Shown piece by piece: positions 33,095 to 44,989 of a DNA stretch of 64,000 nt. Position numbers and translations under genes: made by a program. Position 1 is the first letter of the stretch. The number at the start of each line of letters is the position of its first letter. This DNA is from Akebia trifoliata (taxonomy: Eukaryota > Streptophyta > Magnoliopsida > Ranunculales > Lardizabalaceae). The DNA is taken from the NCBI GenBank assembly GCA_017979445.1, contig CM030710.1:17284248-17348247 (forward strand), read 5' to 3'. The notes beneath the pieces were generated by a model. The model ran no database searches. It had not been told where the DNA came from and was given only the letters and a program-made list of their open reading frames with translations.

Positions 33095-34202
33095 TGACCC
33101 CACAAATAAGATTATGGGGTGTGAATAGCCAATTCCAAGAGGCTTTCATGTTCTTTCTTGGCCACCAACCTAATGCTATCTATGGTCTTAAGTCTACTTT
33201 GAGGATCTTAAAGGCATAAACACTGGACCTTCACAAGCATTATGGAAAGGATCACACGGATAAGAAAATGTGTAATGCTTCCTAAGATCCAAAACTCAAG
33301 ATGTTTCTCTTTTTTTTTTTTGAAGTAAAGATTTATAATATTGATCACAAAATGTAACAACCTTCTCTTTCTTACGATGACTCAGGTATTGATCACCAAT
33401 GAGAGATACTCCAAGATTCCCTCATATATGGTTTGGGAGGAGCTAGACTATTACAGGGCTCTTACCAGTGATAAGGCCATGAATACATGGCACATATTTA
33501 ATCACTTTAATCGGACTTTGAAGATGTGTGAACTAGAGAGAGTTCTAGAATCTTGAGGTGGGATAAGTATGTGGGTTTTCCGGTCATATTCAAGTAAGTG
33601 ATTTTGTTGGGGAGACTAAAACAAAATAAAATCCACTTTTTGTAATCGTTTCTCTTTTGTTTCAGAATATTTTGAATGTCACCTTCAGTCAAACATCAAG
33701 CGCCCAATCATTGTATAGTATAATCATACTTGATTCCTCACCCATGTTTTCTTTGTTATCTGCAATTAGAATCCCAAATCTAAGCTTCTCATTCATTAGA
33801 TAACATTTAGAAGTTTGGTGTTGAGAGTTTACATTTTTATGCTTGGTTACTCATGTTTCAAGTTTTCCTTCATATTATTTTTACGAGTTTCTTATTGTAA
33901 AAGTAGAACTTTCCCAACAAAATGTTCAGTTGCTATTGTTTAATAGAGTTAGCCGTACATTTTCTTCTTGATTATTTCATGATACTTATGCTTCTAGAGC
34001 TCTTTGTTTTGAAGAAGGGCAGGAAGATCAACTTATTAATATCGTCATACTTTGTGCTTAAAATTTTGTGGAAGTTTTGCCACGCCTTCATGTAAATTTT
34101 CAACAGTGCTTCAGTCCAGAAGATGTTGCTATTTTGAGGGCTCTGTTAGCGGGCAAGTGTGATCACATTCATCTCATGAAGTGGCTGTTAGCAGTCAAGA
34201 AG
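33095..34202 (+). pseudogene. Decayed exons of an unidentified host gene
   Basis: Three or four plus-strand segments look like exons. First, 33095-33290 decodes to QFQEAFMFFLGHQPNAIYGL and then a stop, followed by LDLHKHYGKDHTDKK. Second, 33386-33595 is preceded by TTACGATGACTCAG and followed by GTAAGT-like sequence; it decodes to RYSKIPSYMVWEELDYYRAL, then NTWHIFNHFNRTLKMCELER and one stop. Third, a possible short exon follows 'tttgtttcag' at about 33666. Fourth, 33987-34202 ends at AAG/GTTAGT and contains FSPEDVAILRALLAGKCDHI and LMKWLLAVKK with one stop upstream. Composition and splice signals look like plant coding sequence, and the stops indicate a pseudogene. I cannot name the family; a protein search is needed for identity. 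Confidence 0.45.
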
Positions 34203-35950
34203 GTTAGTTTCAAGCATCTATTAATGTTATTAAATTTTTAAATATATTTGTTTATATGATAAATTGTTGAAATATTAACTATATTCAATTTTGAATATAA
34301 ATCTGGAGAACTAGAAATATTTACAGGGGTCATAGTCATGGTAGCAGTAATCCAAAATGATTTTTGTAGAAAGAGAGATTCCAAAGTGTAAGCAAGCACC
34401 ATTTGAACAAAACTTCCTGCAATTAGGGTATGGATTTTGGTTTATAAGCTCCTTCATGCAGATACCTGAGTCCACTCTTGAGGAAGTATGCAAAGGAGCT
34501 ATTCCATTTATAGTGGCTAATTCGTTGTAGGAGTGACTGTTGGCTCTTGTTTAGAGCATTTTTTTTTTTCATGAAATCTTATTGACTAGTGTAGCAGAAT
34601 TTATTATTATCAGAAATGAGGACACCTTCATGTTTGCTCAGTACATTTTAGACTAGTCAAAAATGCTGTTAAGATCAATAAAATGTATAAAATAATATTT
34701 CTAGAAAAATGATATATTGGTATTGTACTCATCATTCTTAATCATAAAAAGTTAGTTTATAAGGGTAAGATTTATACCATAACTAACTAATTTTATACTA
34801 AATTTAAAATATTCCATAATGATATTATTGTAAAGATCTAGGCGATGGCTTTCTAATGGTTCTATTCATCTACTAGCTAATAATTTACACTTTAAACTAG
34901 AGAAAATAAGAAGCGAAAAGGATATATAGTAGCATGTTTTAAGTTATGTAGCTTAGGTCTTGTATTAGGTCTCATTGTCTCAATCCACATTACTTGGAAT
35001 TTTCTCCCCATCTTTTAGAACTTTCAACATGTTGATTACTTCTAATTGGGGCTATTATCGATTTTCGAAAAGCATTTTGGACCCCAAAAAGCACTTCCAG
35101 ACATTGTCACCGCTATCATTGTTGTAATTACAATTCTTATAGAAGTGATTTCCATAGTAGCACTTGGGTTGAAAGCAGAGCTACCTGAATAAAGCCTTAG
35201 TTACATTTATTCTTTGATTTGCCAAGATCTACCTTCAGCATCAACAATATAGGACTATAGAGCATTGAATGGGTCCACTACCACACTATAGAGCATTGAA
35301 TCCACTACCGCACTACGTACACTGGTTAGCATTATTGTTACTGCAGGAAGCACAATGAATATGTGATGGCCTCTCATTCATAGCTTTTATAAACCTTCAA
35401 TAAGAGGTGGCTTGTTAAGATGTATGTTTTCCTAAAACCTTTGTTTCTATATATAGACAATGTTGGCTCTCATTAGGGCCTCCGAATGCTTCCCTATATA
35501 TATATATATATATATGGGGATAGTAAACTGAGTTGTAACTATTCCCCCATGTTGTCTAGTATATATGGTAATATAATCCCATGATACTTTGATGATAATG
35601 AAGACCCATTCATGGTTCTTGTAACCTTTATGAGGAGTGGCTTTAAATATGTAATTGCTTCAACTTGGTGACTACTTAGTTGACTCAGTCAAGTTATGCT
35701 GCTGTAACTCTTTCAGACATCGTATCTATTTTACCATGATAGAAAGGTTTGTGCTATTTGAGTAGTCTTGTCTGAAATAACAATCATGGTATTTTTACCT
35801 TTAGGGTGGTTTAATATTATTATTTCTCTTGTTACCAAGTGGATAGGTTTATGGTAGTGAAGAGTTAGTTTGGAGGGCTGAACCTTATCTTTGTAATAAA
35901 TTGGTAGGAATACCAAGCCTTGGTAGGAATACCAAGCCATGGTAGTTGGC
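34203..35950. other. Unassigned intergenic sequence
   Basis: No family recognised. A cysteine-containing reverse frame at 34311-34493 is short and unsupported. An (AT)n run lies at about 35495-35515, and 'actatagagcattgaat' is repeated at 35250 and 35284. 'ttggtaggaataccaagcc' occurs twice in tandem at 35900-35937. Confidence 0.4.
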
Positions 35951-35959
35951 CGATGTGAT

Positions 35960-36395
35960 CAAATAACCTTAAAGGAGTAAGAGATGGGTTCGGCCAAGGG
36001 AACTCAACCACCTAGTGGGGGGTTTGAAAGAGGGGTCATCCAAAGAAACCAAGTCTCCTAGCAAGATCAAGAGAGGGATTGGCCATGGGGGCCAAATCAC
36101 TAACGGGTTGAAAGGGAGGTTGGCCATGGTGGCCAAACCTCTAGTGAATTGAGGGGGTCGGCCATAGTGGTTGAACCTCTTGCGAATTGAGAGGGGGTTC
36201 GGCCATAGTCGCCAAACCTCTTGCGAATTGAGAGGGGGTTCGGCCATGGTCGCCGAACCTCTTGCGAATTGAGAGAGGGGTTGGACATTGTGTCTGAACC
36301 TCTAGCAAATTGAGAGAGGGGTCGGACATTGTGTCCCAACCTCTTGGAGAGATCAACAAAGAGGTTCAGCTAAGGTGGCCGAACCTCTATATTTT
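35960..36395. repeat. 41-bp minisatellite
   Basis: The motif 'ttgcgaattgagaggggg' recurs at 36180, 36221 and 36262, giving an exact 41-bp register, with diverged units from about 35980 to 36380 (conserved core 'ggccatggt(g/c)gcc(a/g)aacctc'). Three long reverse-strand frames overlap it (35969-36359) simply because the unit has no stop in any reverse frame. Confidence 0.88.
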
Positions 36396-38890
36396 TTGAA
36401 CTGGGTTTATGGGTTGGATCAGATTAGAATGGATCCGATTTCCTTGATATAGTAACTTTGCTAATACCTAGGAAGGGAATATTTTTGGTTTCTACAATCA
36501 TGATTGTTGAGTTATCATAGGGCACCAATTAGAGAGCATTATAGCCCACCCTCAATAAGCAAGCGTAGGAGTAATTCATTATAGTTAAGAAGTTATTGTT
36601 TTCTCTTGTTTTGAATTTTCTTCAAAATCTTATTGATAGTTATAATTGTATTTATCATCAGAAATAAGTTACTTCTGTTTTTTTAAGAGATGTAACCCAA
36701 GTCGATAGAAATCTGAGAAGTTTACAAGAAACTGAGTTTTAGATATATAAAAATCCCTGAAAACCTGAAAGTTCATCTGTAATATAGGGGAAGGAAGATA
36801 CCTACATAGCAAAATATTTGATTTTGCCAAGCTTGTCAATTGTGCAGTTTCCTTTTAAATGAGAGCTATCCTCTGTACCCCCCTCAAACCTCCAACAAGC
36901 TCTGGTTAATCATTGAAGACTTCCAATTGTTATTGGAGGTCTTTGAGGGAGATAAAGAGGAGACATCTCAGGTTTATTTCCATCTTCCATAGTCTATACC
37001 ACTACTTCAACAATCTGACCTAAAGAGCTTCCCTTGCTGACTTCCAGAACTCTAAGGAGGAATGAAAGCTTACCTATTCAAATCTATACAAGTTCATGTC
37101 ATTATATAGGGATGATCCATCTTCCATCCAAGCACATTTTGCATGCTAAAACTTATATTTGCTCTCACATCCACTGTCTCCAATATCCAAAATCATCTTT
37201 ATCTCCATATTGTTCGTGGTCACTCCGTAGTCGAACCACATAAAACGAGGCAAAATTCCCGTTTATGATCGACTGATGGGAGTGTTGATGCAAGAAAATC
37301 TGTTAAAATAGATTTGTGTGGTTCGACGTGAATTTGATTTATGAGACTTCATTCAGCTTGACTTCCTTGGAGTAAAAAAAGGGATAAGAATCTGTTATGT
37401 TATGACCCCTTCCCAACTCTCAAGCCTCAAGAGGGTTGGATGTTTTTTATTCCCTTCTCTGAGAACCCATTCCTTTATTGATGTTGAAACCCATTTACTA
37501 ATGATGGTTTTTAACTCTTCTTCTCCATTGATGATTCTGTATTCTCTTCAAGTGGACCTTCAAATGGCCATTTGTGCAAGTTGACTTTTTTTTTTCTCCA
37601 TTTTCTATCCAAAAGGACCATGAGATTTTTTCTAGAGATAGTTGGGAAGATTTGGAGCTACAAATTGATAATATTTTGGTGTTGGCCTTACTTGTTTTAA
37701 TTAAATGTTAATGTGGTTACTTGAATGCTTTCTGTAGAAAAAAATATGTGCTAGAAGAACAATAACAATTCAACTACAACGAAAATCAAAGGCAAAACAT
37801 GACAATGTGATTCGGCAAGAATGCCTACATTCCTGACACTATTTTCTTTTTTTATGAAAGTCGGTTAGAAAATTAAAAATCTCTCATTGAAACCCTAAAA
37901 CGTTTGAGTTTGCTATGAATATATAAACAGTACAGTACAGGGATGGAAAATATTCCTTGGGCAAAAGTTTCGACCCACAAAAATTAAAGGAGGCACGTCA
38001 CCCCCCAGCCAGCCCAGCATAGAGCTGGACCCTTTAGGTCACTCCTTGATGTACAGTCCATTCTGCCAACAGGATCTTACCAACAAAATACAGGGCTAAA
38101 TGTTTGAATTATTTAGAATTGTTCTTTTGCTTGATTGTGGGTATGGTGGGGCTGGCTCCCACAACAACTAAGGGTGTCAGTTGGGAACCAAACTGATTTT
38201 AGTTGATGGGTCGAAGAGGAATAAGAATTTTCTGTGCTAAGCTGATGAGTCAATAGGATATTGAGAAATTTTGCTTTATCAATACACATTTGTTCATTAG
38301 CTTAGCACCTAAATTCCTTAACAGCAAAGTCTGTACTCGTGTTTCGTAGAAGAGGATGGACCCAAACCTAACAGTCTCATCATGTCTATTCTATGAATGA
38401 TCAGACAGCCATTACAAAGATTTAATTCATTTATTTGGATTTTAACATTGTATATAAGCTGGCTGCTGCTGCTGCTGCTACTGCTCATCAGTTAAAAAGT
38501 GGTGCCAAATCGTTTTCAATGTAATTAATGATCCAAACACTCGATAGGAATCAAGAAATAATTTTATTAGATTTGGATGTGTATATAAATGCTAGAAAGC
38601 CAGCCCTACGAGATTGCCCTCTATAACAGTAGGAAGGAGGGTTTATAGGATGGTTAGAGAGAGGCCTTGTGCGCCTTCTTTATAAATTGATTGCTCGTCA
38701 TTCCCCTCTACATATTTTTTCACCCTGTAATAGAGGGTCCCATCATCATTGTGTAAGAGATCAAATGTCCTACATATGTTTTAAGATCATGCATTTAATT
38801 TTATTTATTTATTTATTCAATTACAAATCCCAGATTTATTAGCATGTTTTGGTATTGAAATTGCCATAGATGCTTCTCACTTGTATCTTG
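36396..38890. other. Unassigned sequence
   Basis: No domain recognised on either strand. Short features: a CTG/CTA microsatellite at 38461-38485 and a TTTA run near 38800. The frames at 37034-37243 and 37402-37584 are short and unsupported. Confidence 0.4.
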
Positions 38891-38901
38891 ATGAAAATCA
38901 T

Positions 38902-39390
38902 CTATGGTTCTTTACACGCATCCACATCAGAAATGTGTGAAATGATGTCTACTTCAGAATTTTCCTTTGGTATTTTATGAAAATTCTCTACCAAAGCCGA
39001 AGGTGACCCCTGACCAACTAATGTGTGTCTAGTCTTATTCACCTCGAAATGCATCATTAATTTATTAAAGTACCATGCAATAAGACCCAAGGACCGTAGT
39101 CGCTAAGCACCCAAAACAATGTTGCATCTGCTTACAGGAAGAAGAAAAAAACCGGATGTGAAAATAAACCCCTGTAAACATGATTGTACTCCTTTGCACC
39201 TTCCGAGACTTTGAAGGAAGCCACCATCGCCAGCCATAAGTTGAAGTGGATTTGTGCATTGTACAGTATACCCACAATGCTTTGCCAACGAAGGATGTAG
39301 AAAATTATGGGTTGAACCATAATTGATTAACACTGTAACAGCTAGTTTCTTCAAATAGCTCATAAACCTCATAGTAATTGATCGAATGGT
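38902..39390 (-). pseudogene. Ty3/Gypsy aspartic protease remnant
   Basis: The minus strand decodes, across a frame shift near 39090, to a retropepsin domain. It reads AVTVLINYGSTHNFLHPSLA, then LMAGDGGFLQSLGRCKGVQ, SGFFLLPVS and NIVLGA, and continues FNKLMMHFEVNKTRHTLVGQ. The layout is typical of chromovirus-type gag-pol. The catalytic D-(S/T)-G is NYG here, so the catalytic aspartate is lost. It follows gag in the same orientation. Reverse transcriptase is not found below 38900, so pol is truncated. Confidence 0.8.
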
Positions 39391-40935
39391 GCTAGTAGTA
39401 GCATGGATGAAAATTTTCGGGTTGGTTGGATCGCCAAGAGCGGAATCAAGATCCCCACTTGAATGTTCCTTGCATCCAAGAGTAGGACATGTAGTGTTTT
39501 ACATTGGTGTCCGTATTTGAATTGTTCATCACAATTGAAGCATAAGCCTTTCTCTCGTCATTCCTTTTGTTCTGCAAGAGTGAGACATTTATAATTTGGG
39601 AGGCTAGGCGAGAGGATGAAAAGGTGACGGACTGGAAGATGTAAGTGCGGACGATGGTGAAATATAATTAGATCTGTCTGTCTGCATGATGTCGAGCATA
39701 ACGTTCGTTTGAGAGAACTAGAACCCGCTCTTCTTGAAAGGGCGCCAAAGCAGATGCCTGAGTGAGAGAGGTAGGTTGCAGCATTTGCACTCCTACATGC
39801 ATATGCATCTCCCAAGTCATCAACAAAAAAAACTAATGAGGGTGGGCTCTCATAGTGTCCTTGTACAATTGGAGAGGAGTCCAAACTTTTTTTTTTTTTT
39901 TTTTTGATAATCACATATTGTACACTCTTGACAAAACATTTATAATGCTCCATCTGGATCAACACAATCCCAAATTCCAAATCGAACACGTTAAGGCTCA
40001 AGTAAACTGATCACTAGGCATAGTTCCTACAGTGCAACTCATCCATCGAAACCATGAAAGGGCATCACCTATAAGGTGAATTGCAGCCATCTGCATTATC
40101 TGATTGTTAGAGAGTCTGTTCAATAAAAAAAACCAACCATCTGGATCTGGGGTACCTAATTCGTTATTAGATTATCGAACCAAGAACCAGTTCATGGTAC
40201 GGTTCACTCCTGGTTTGTAAGATGAAGCGAATTTGATGAACCACTTGATTTTACATTGCATAATATTTGGAAATTCTGAACTCACTACCACTACCATGTT
40301 ACGTAGTGTTACAGCACCGAGAAATGAAGTCATTTAGGAGGACTCTTTTATGTGATATTTTACACCCGTTCAACATATTGATTATATTCAAGTTTAAAAT
40401 TTTAAATTGATAGCATACCACATTGACCTTAGTCTTTATTAATGGACTAATAGAAAATGACCAAGTACCCTTGTCTTCAACCTGTAAATAAAAAAAATCT
40501 GATTTTTTTTTCCTTCCCAAACTCTACCAGCTTCAACATCTTTTTATCCTACTCATCACTACAGCCTACAAATACCCGCATCTCTGTCCATCCCTACAAA
40601 CCGGGTTCATTCTTGACTGGTGAACCATGACTCACAAACCTGAATTCGAACCGAGCGAACCCATGAATCAGGTAACATAAATCTGGATCATTGTTTTTGA
40701 ACTGAGGAAATCAATTTGAATTGATCCTCCATATGTTGGTGGTCCCTCAAAATTGGGCTATATGGGACGTTGGTATTGAGGACCGATCAATTGTTGATGG
40801 CCACGAAGTTGCTGGTCAATTAGCCCTTGTTGTGGCTGGTGCGGTGCTGGTGGGGGAGGGAAAGAACTTCATGTTAAGTGAATCGACTCAAAACGATCAT
40901 GTAATTCTTTCATTGTCACCATGGAAGAGATTGAA
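39391..40935 (-). pseudogene. Chromovirus-type gag remnant
   Basis: A degraded gag runs leftward from an ATG near 40923 (MVTMKELHDRFES). At 40010-40170 the gag core is readable: DPDGWFFLLNRLS, then NNQIMQMAAIHLIGDALSWF, equivalent to the usual 'DDPxGW..RAE.(F/Y)' and 'LxGxALxWF'. A zinc knuckle CFNCDEQFKYGHQC lies at 39501-39542, directly before protease. A poly-T run at 39887-39905 and several frame breaks disrupt it, and the frame at 39558-40001 crosses these. Pro/Gln-rich sequence at 40770-40860 corresponds to the variable N-terminal part. Confidence 0.7.
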
Positions 40936-40992
40936 AACCTGGGACTTGATACCAGATGATAGGATCTAGATCCTATAGAGTCGATTCACTTA
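40875..40992. repeat. Perfect 15-bp inverted repeat around a primer-site-like motif
   Basis: TAAGTGAATCGACTC (40875-40889) and its exact reverse complement (40978-40992) flank the start of the reverse gag. Between them lie TGGTATCA on the minus strand (40947-40954), the first eight bases of the tRNA-iMet primer site used by chromoviruses, and the palindrome GGATCTAGATCC (40962-40973). Confidence 0.7.
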
Positions 40993-41900
40993 GAAGGGCA
41001 ATGGTTCCTTGTATAATAAACTAATTTTTATTAAAAATTCCTGTTGGAAAATCCGTTATAGACCCTTTTTAAATAAACAAAGACTCGTACTACAAATGAA
41101 CTTTTGTAAATAAGGAAAAGACTTGTACTACTAATAAATTTTGCAAATAAACAAAGACTCTTACTAACAATAGAAATAATACTTCTCCTAACTAAAATGG
41201 AACTCAAATAAGCAACAGACTATAGATAATTAGTAGGAATCGGGTTCTTAATAGTTGTGATCATCCAAATGGAAAATTTTTGGTCTTATTGTTGGTTGAT
41301 TTATACAATTAAAGAGCCTCACAATCGAACGATATACAACAATTTACTATCATCCCTATTATCCGAGGGAATTTTGATTTTCATAGAACTCTTGAATTTC
41401 CTACCTAATATCCTCTAAACCAAATCCTCATGGGCTCCTTTCTTTTATATTCTCGACAGAATTTATGTCTTTTGTATAGGAAATGCATTCCTGTTTTTTC
41501 TTCATTCTCATCCTATTTATTGTTTTTCAATCCTGGCCATATTATGTTGTTGTGCGGCCATATCATTTCTTTGTTCACCTAGCGTCGTTTCTCGAATTTT
41601 TTGTACGCATGCATATTGGGACACATGTCTTTCTTGGAGGATGACAATGCGGAAGTTGACTTTTCTTAGCACATAAGCAACATTGCACTAAGTGGATGTT
41701 TGGGCAAGTCTTGCTTATCATATGCAAAAAAGTTACTGGTTGTTTGTTTCATGGTTCGTGGTATTTGACTCAAGTTAGCTTGGGATGTACATGCCTGCTT
41801 GGGGTGTATGATATTTGACGATATTGGTTTCTTCGCAATGTCAGGCAACAGTCGGACTCATTCTTGTTGGAAGGCACATTTTGCGGATGGAAAGCGGTAG
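40993..41900 (-). mobile_element. Possible 5' LTR region of the reverse chromovirus
   Basis: Position upstream (in element sense) of the primer-site-like motif, plus a minus-strand TATAAAAG (41452-41459) followed by 'aaaggagccc', would fit an LTR promoter. A clear TG...CA boundary and a second LTR were not found. At 41085-41160 the phrase 'aaataaacaaagactcgtac' is repeated in variants. Confidence 0.3.
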
Positions 41901-42035
41901 CATGAAATCATAAAAGAAATGCACTCATGAAGCAGTATCCATAGTGACATGTATGACCAACCAAAACTTTCACTTCAGTTCAAAGTTGCATATGCGCTCA
42001 AAGAAGTCAACTTGTGTAACTATCATTCACCAATT

Positions 42036-42124
42036 CACTACATGAAAAAAGGTAAATTCAACACCAATTGGTCCGTCAAATTCAATGAACTTAGCATCGA
42101 ATTTACCCCTTTTCTCACGTAGTA
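42036..42124. mobile_element. CACTA-like MITE, about 89 bp
   Basis: Starts CACTACATGAAAAAAGG and ends CCCCTTTTCTCACGTAGTA, so the ends are near-inverted copies in the CACTAC(A/G)TGA style of En/Spm elements. The interior is also partly palindromic ('accaattggt'). The 3-bp flanks (ATT / GGA) do not match, so insertion is supported only by the ends. Confidence 0.5.
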
Positions 42125-43029
42125 GGAAGATAAGTGTCAAATTAGGGTTTATTTGAATGCCCTTTTAAAGCTTCATTGTTTTCTCACATTCAAAATGGCA
42201 AATTAATAATGTTTATGTTAGGGAAGTTTATGTGTATATGTCCGAGGTATACTAGCAATGGATGCCTAGAGCATAGGCTGCATTATATATATAAAAATAT
42301 CATAGGCTTTCCCCACACCCTCTTGGGATGGACTAGTCCCTACGATTGCACATCAGAACCCTGCAGAAATTTCCCAACATGCAATAGTGTAAGTTAAGAG
42401 GCCACCAAATATTGATCACACGACCAGAGGAAAGATAAAACCCCTATCACTAGTTTTACCATTGAGTCAACCCCTTGAAGGTTAGTCGTAGATTGTGTTG
42501 GATACCCACTCTAATGAGTTATCGCATAGCATAGACCAAATACAATTTGACTCAAATATATCAAAATGGAGTTGAAGACATTGAGCAAGTTTTCCTTTGT
42601 GATTAGTTGTAGGGCCTACTTTGACTCGGTGAAAAATTAGTTCAAAACGATCTACTTGAAAAACTTGGCCAAGCCAATAGGTTTTGATCAGCTTTGTATT
42701 TTCTATTTATAATTTTCAGAATTTAATTGTTTATGATTAGTATGAACCAAGATTTTGTAATTGTAGGTCTAGCATTGTAACTCATTTTAGCGAAAACAAA
42801 TTATTTGTTTTTGTAATCTATATATACATGGTTGGGATTAGGAGACTAATAAACCTTACTTTGACAACCATTAATTGTCCCATATGAATTATATGTAACT
42901 TAGAAAAAACAAAAAAAAATATGGGTTATATGTAAGAATATAAACTACTCTACATTCCATTTTACATGAGACATAGATCAATATCATGTCTTTCAAAATT
43001 GTTGAACTATCATATATCTGAATACTAAT
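42125..43029. other. Unassigned intergenic sequence
   Basis: AT-rich with no recognisable gene or repeat. The frame at 42176-42397 has no family similarity. Confidence 0.4.
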
Positions 43030-43190
43030 TAAGTGCCAACTTAGCTAAGTTGGTAAGACATGTTCGGTGTTGTTCTCATGTCCTAGGTTCAAAAATATAT
43101 CTCAATATTAAGTGATCAAGAAAGCATATCTTGTGCCATTGAAATAAATTCTCAATTGAATGAACCTAAATAGAATAAGAAATCCCCGTC
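43030..43190 (+). mobile_element. tRNA-derived SINE-like repeat
   Basis: Contains TAGCTAAGTTGG (A-box form) and, 33 bases later, GGTTCAAAAAT (B-box form), the internal RNA polymerase III promoter of tRNAs and tRNA-derived SINEs. It does not fold as a full tRNA. No clear A-tail or target duplication, so the ends are approximate. Confidence 0.45.
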
Positions 43191-44501
43191 GTCTAGTGTG
43201 AATCTTCAATCCACTCTTCAATTGTAGACACACCTTCTTTTCTTTCTCTTATTTGAATTGTGTAGACACCCGAATTTGAGCGGGCCCTCGACGCAAGATG
43301 CCCCAAAAAATCGAAAAATCGGAACGGGCCCCGAGGCCCAAACCTACAAGAACCCAATCTATTTTCAACTAATAAATGTCCGAGGTCACCCACGTGGCCC
43401 ATGGACCCGCACACCTCACCACCCTCCTACATCCTTAAATTCAACCCACTACTATTCTACCCAAGTCCAATCACTCTCATTAAACCCAAGCCCATCCAAT
43501 TACCCACAACGAAACCCAACCTAAGCTAAGCCCATCCTATTCTACAATCCAATCCAACACAAACCCAACCTAAGCTAAGCCCATCACATAAAAACCCAAA
43601 TTACTTTTCTAACCCAACCCAACCTAAGCCCAACTCACAATCTAAGCCAATTAATATCCAAACCCAATCCAACCTATCAATCTCATCAAAACCAATCACC
43701 AACTCCATAACAAAAAATGACACATGTTTCACACAACCCTTCCCCCTCCCTCATCTAATCAACCAACTCCATCACTTCCTCCAAAACCAAAATCAACTCA
43801 ACCCATAATCCTACCCTAACCTAACCTATTACCCATCCTCTCATCATCATCAACCAACTCCATCACTTCCCTCCAAAAATCAACTCACCCATAACCCTAC
43901 CCTAACCTAACCTATTCCCCATCCTCTCATCATCAACAACCAACAACTCAACCCATACCCTATACACCCTAACCTATTCCCCATTCTCTAACACTATAAA
44001 CCACCCACATCACAACCCATATCTATCCATCACTTTCCCTTAAAATACTCCCACAAAAATCACTCTCAACCCATACCTCCTACATCACCCCCATACTCTT
44101 CTCTCAATCAACCAACCACCATCACCAATCAACCATCTCTTCATCTCTCCATTTGCCAACATGTCATCATCCCTTCAATCCTCTCAAAATCAAACCAATC
44201 ACCATCATCTTCAAATCAAACACCATACTTCTTCAATCATCTCAACACTCCTTCTCCAAACAACTCCCTTACACCACCACTCCTCCCATCAAACCCTCAC
44301 TATCTCACCCCACCAAACACTCTACCCAAATGGATTTGGGTAAGATCCAAACCATTTGGGTTAAAACACAACCATTTCCATCATTAAAAAAATACCCTCA
44401 TTTTCATCTCAAATTTCATACCCTTTCCTCTCAAACCCATGCCATTAACCACTACTCTCATCCTTCACCCCATTATACCCTTAAAAAACCCTCTCAACCT
44501 C

Positions 44502-44509
44502 TATAAAAA
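44502..44509 (+). promoter_or_regulatory. TATA box of the 43-kb solo LTR
   Basis: TATAAAAA followed by 'cccctccattctcc' at the end of the G-poor tract. Its position relative to the hairpin and LTR end mirrors the first family. Confidence 0.6.
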
Positions 44510-44954
44510 CCCCTCCATTCTCCCCATACAACAACTAATGAAAATTTGAGAAAAAAATCCTCAAAACACTACAACTCTCTACTCCTACTCTACTCTCAAC
44601 ACTCAACTCTCAACTCTCAACTCTCAACCTTCTCTCCAACAAGTCAAGCAAAGGAAAAGAAGTCAAGAAAAGTCAAAGGAAGTCAAGGAAGGTCAAGGTG
44701 GGTTTGACAAAAGGACACCCCCCCAACTTCCCTCTTCTACTCACCCCTTTCCTACACACTTGCACACACCACTATGGTCTAAATCACAAAAGGGCCCCTT
44801 CTTCATAAGGGTGCCCCCAATGATTTGAACCAATATCGAAAGTCCCTCACACTTGAGGGCACACATCAAATGTTTTTTTTTTATTATTATTTGTTTTATT
44901 TTCTTTTTTCTTTTTAAGTTAAAATACCGAATCCGAGGTTACCACAACACGTGG

Positions 44955-44989
44955 ATGGAGTAGGGTGCCTAACACCTTCCCTACTCCAT
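44955..44989 (+). other. Conserved LTR hairpin, second family
   Basis: Perfect 11-bp stem ATGGAGTAGGG/CCCTACTCCAT around the loop TGCCTAACACCTT, the same 13-nt loop as in the first LTR family but with a different, fully complementary stem. Confidence 0.85.

Noticed and set aside
35969..36359. Three overlapping reverse frames of 72-92 codons
   Set aside because: They are readings of a 41-bp minisatellite with no stop in any reverse frame.
43030..43100. A functional tRNA gene
   Set aside because: A- and B-box-like motifs are present but no cloverleaf, acceptor stem or anticodon loop can be formed; a SINE-like repeat fits better.
44153..44506. 117-codon Ser/Thr/Pro/His-rich frame
   Set aside because: It lies in the G-free tract of a solo LTR; lack of G removes most stop codons by composition alone.
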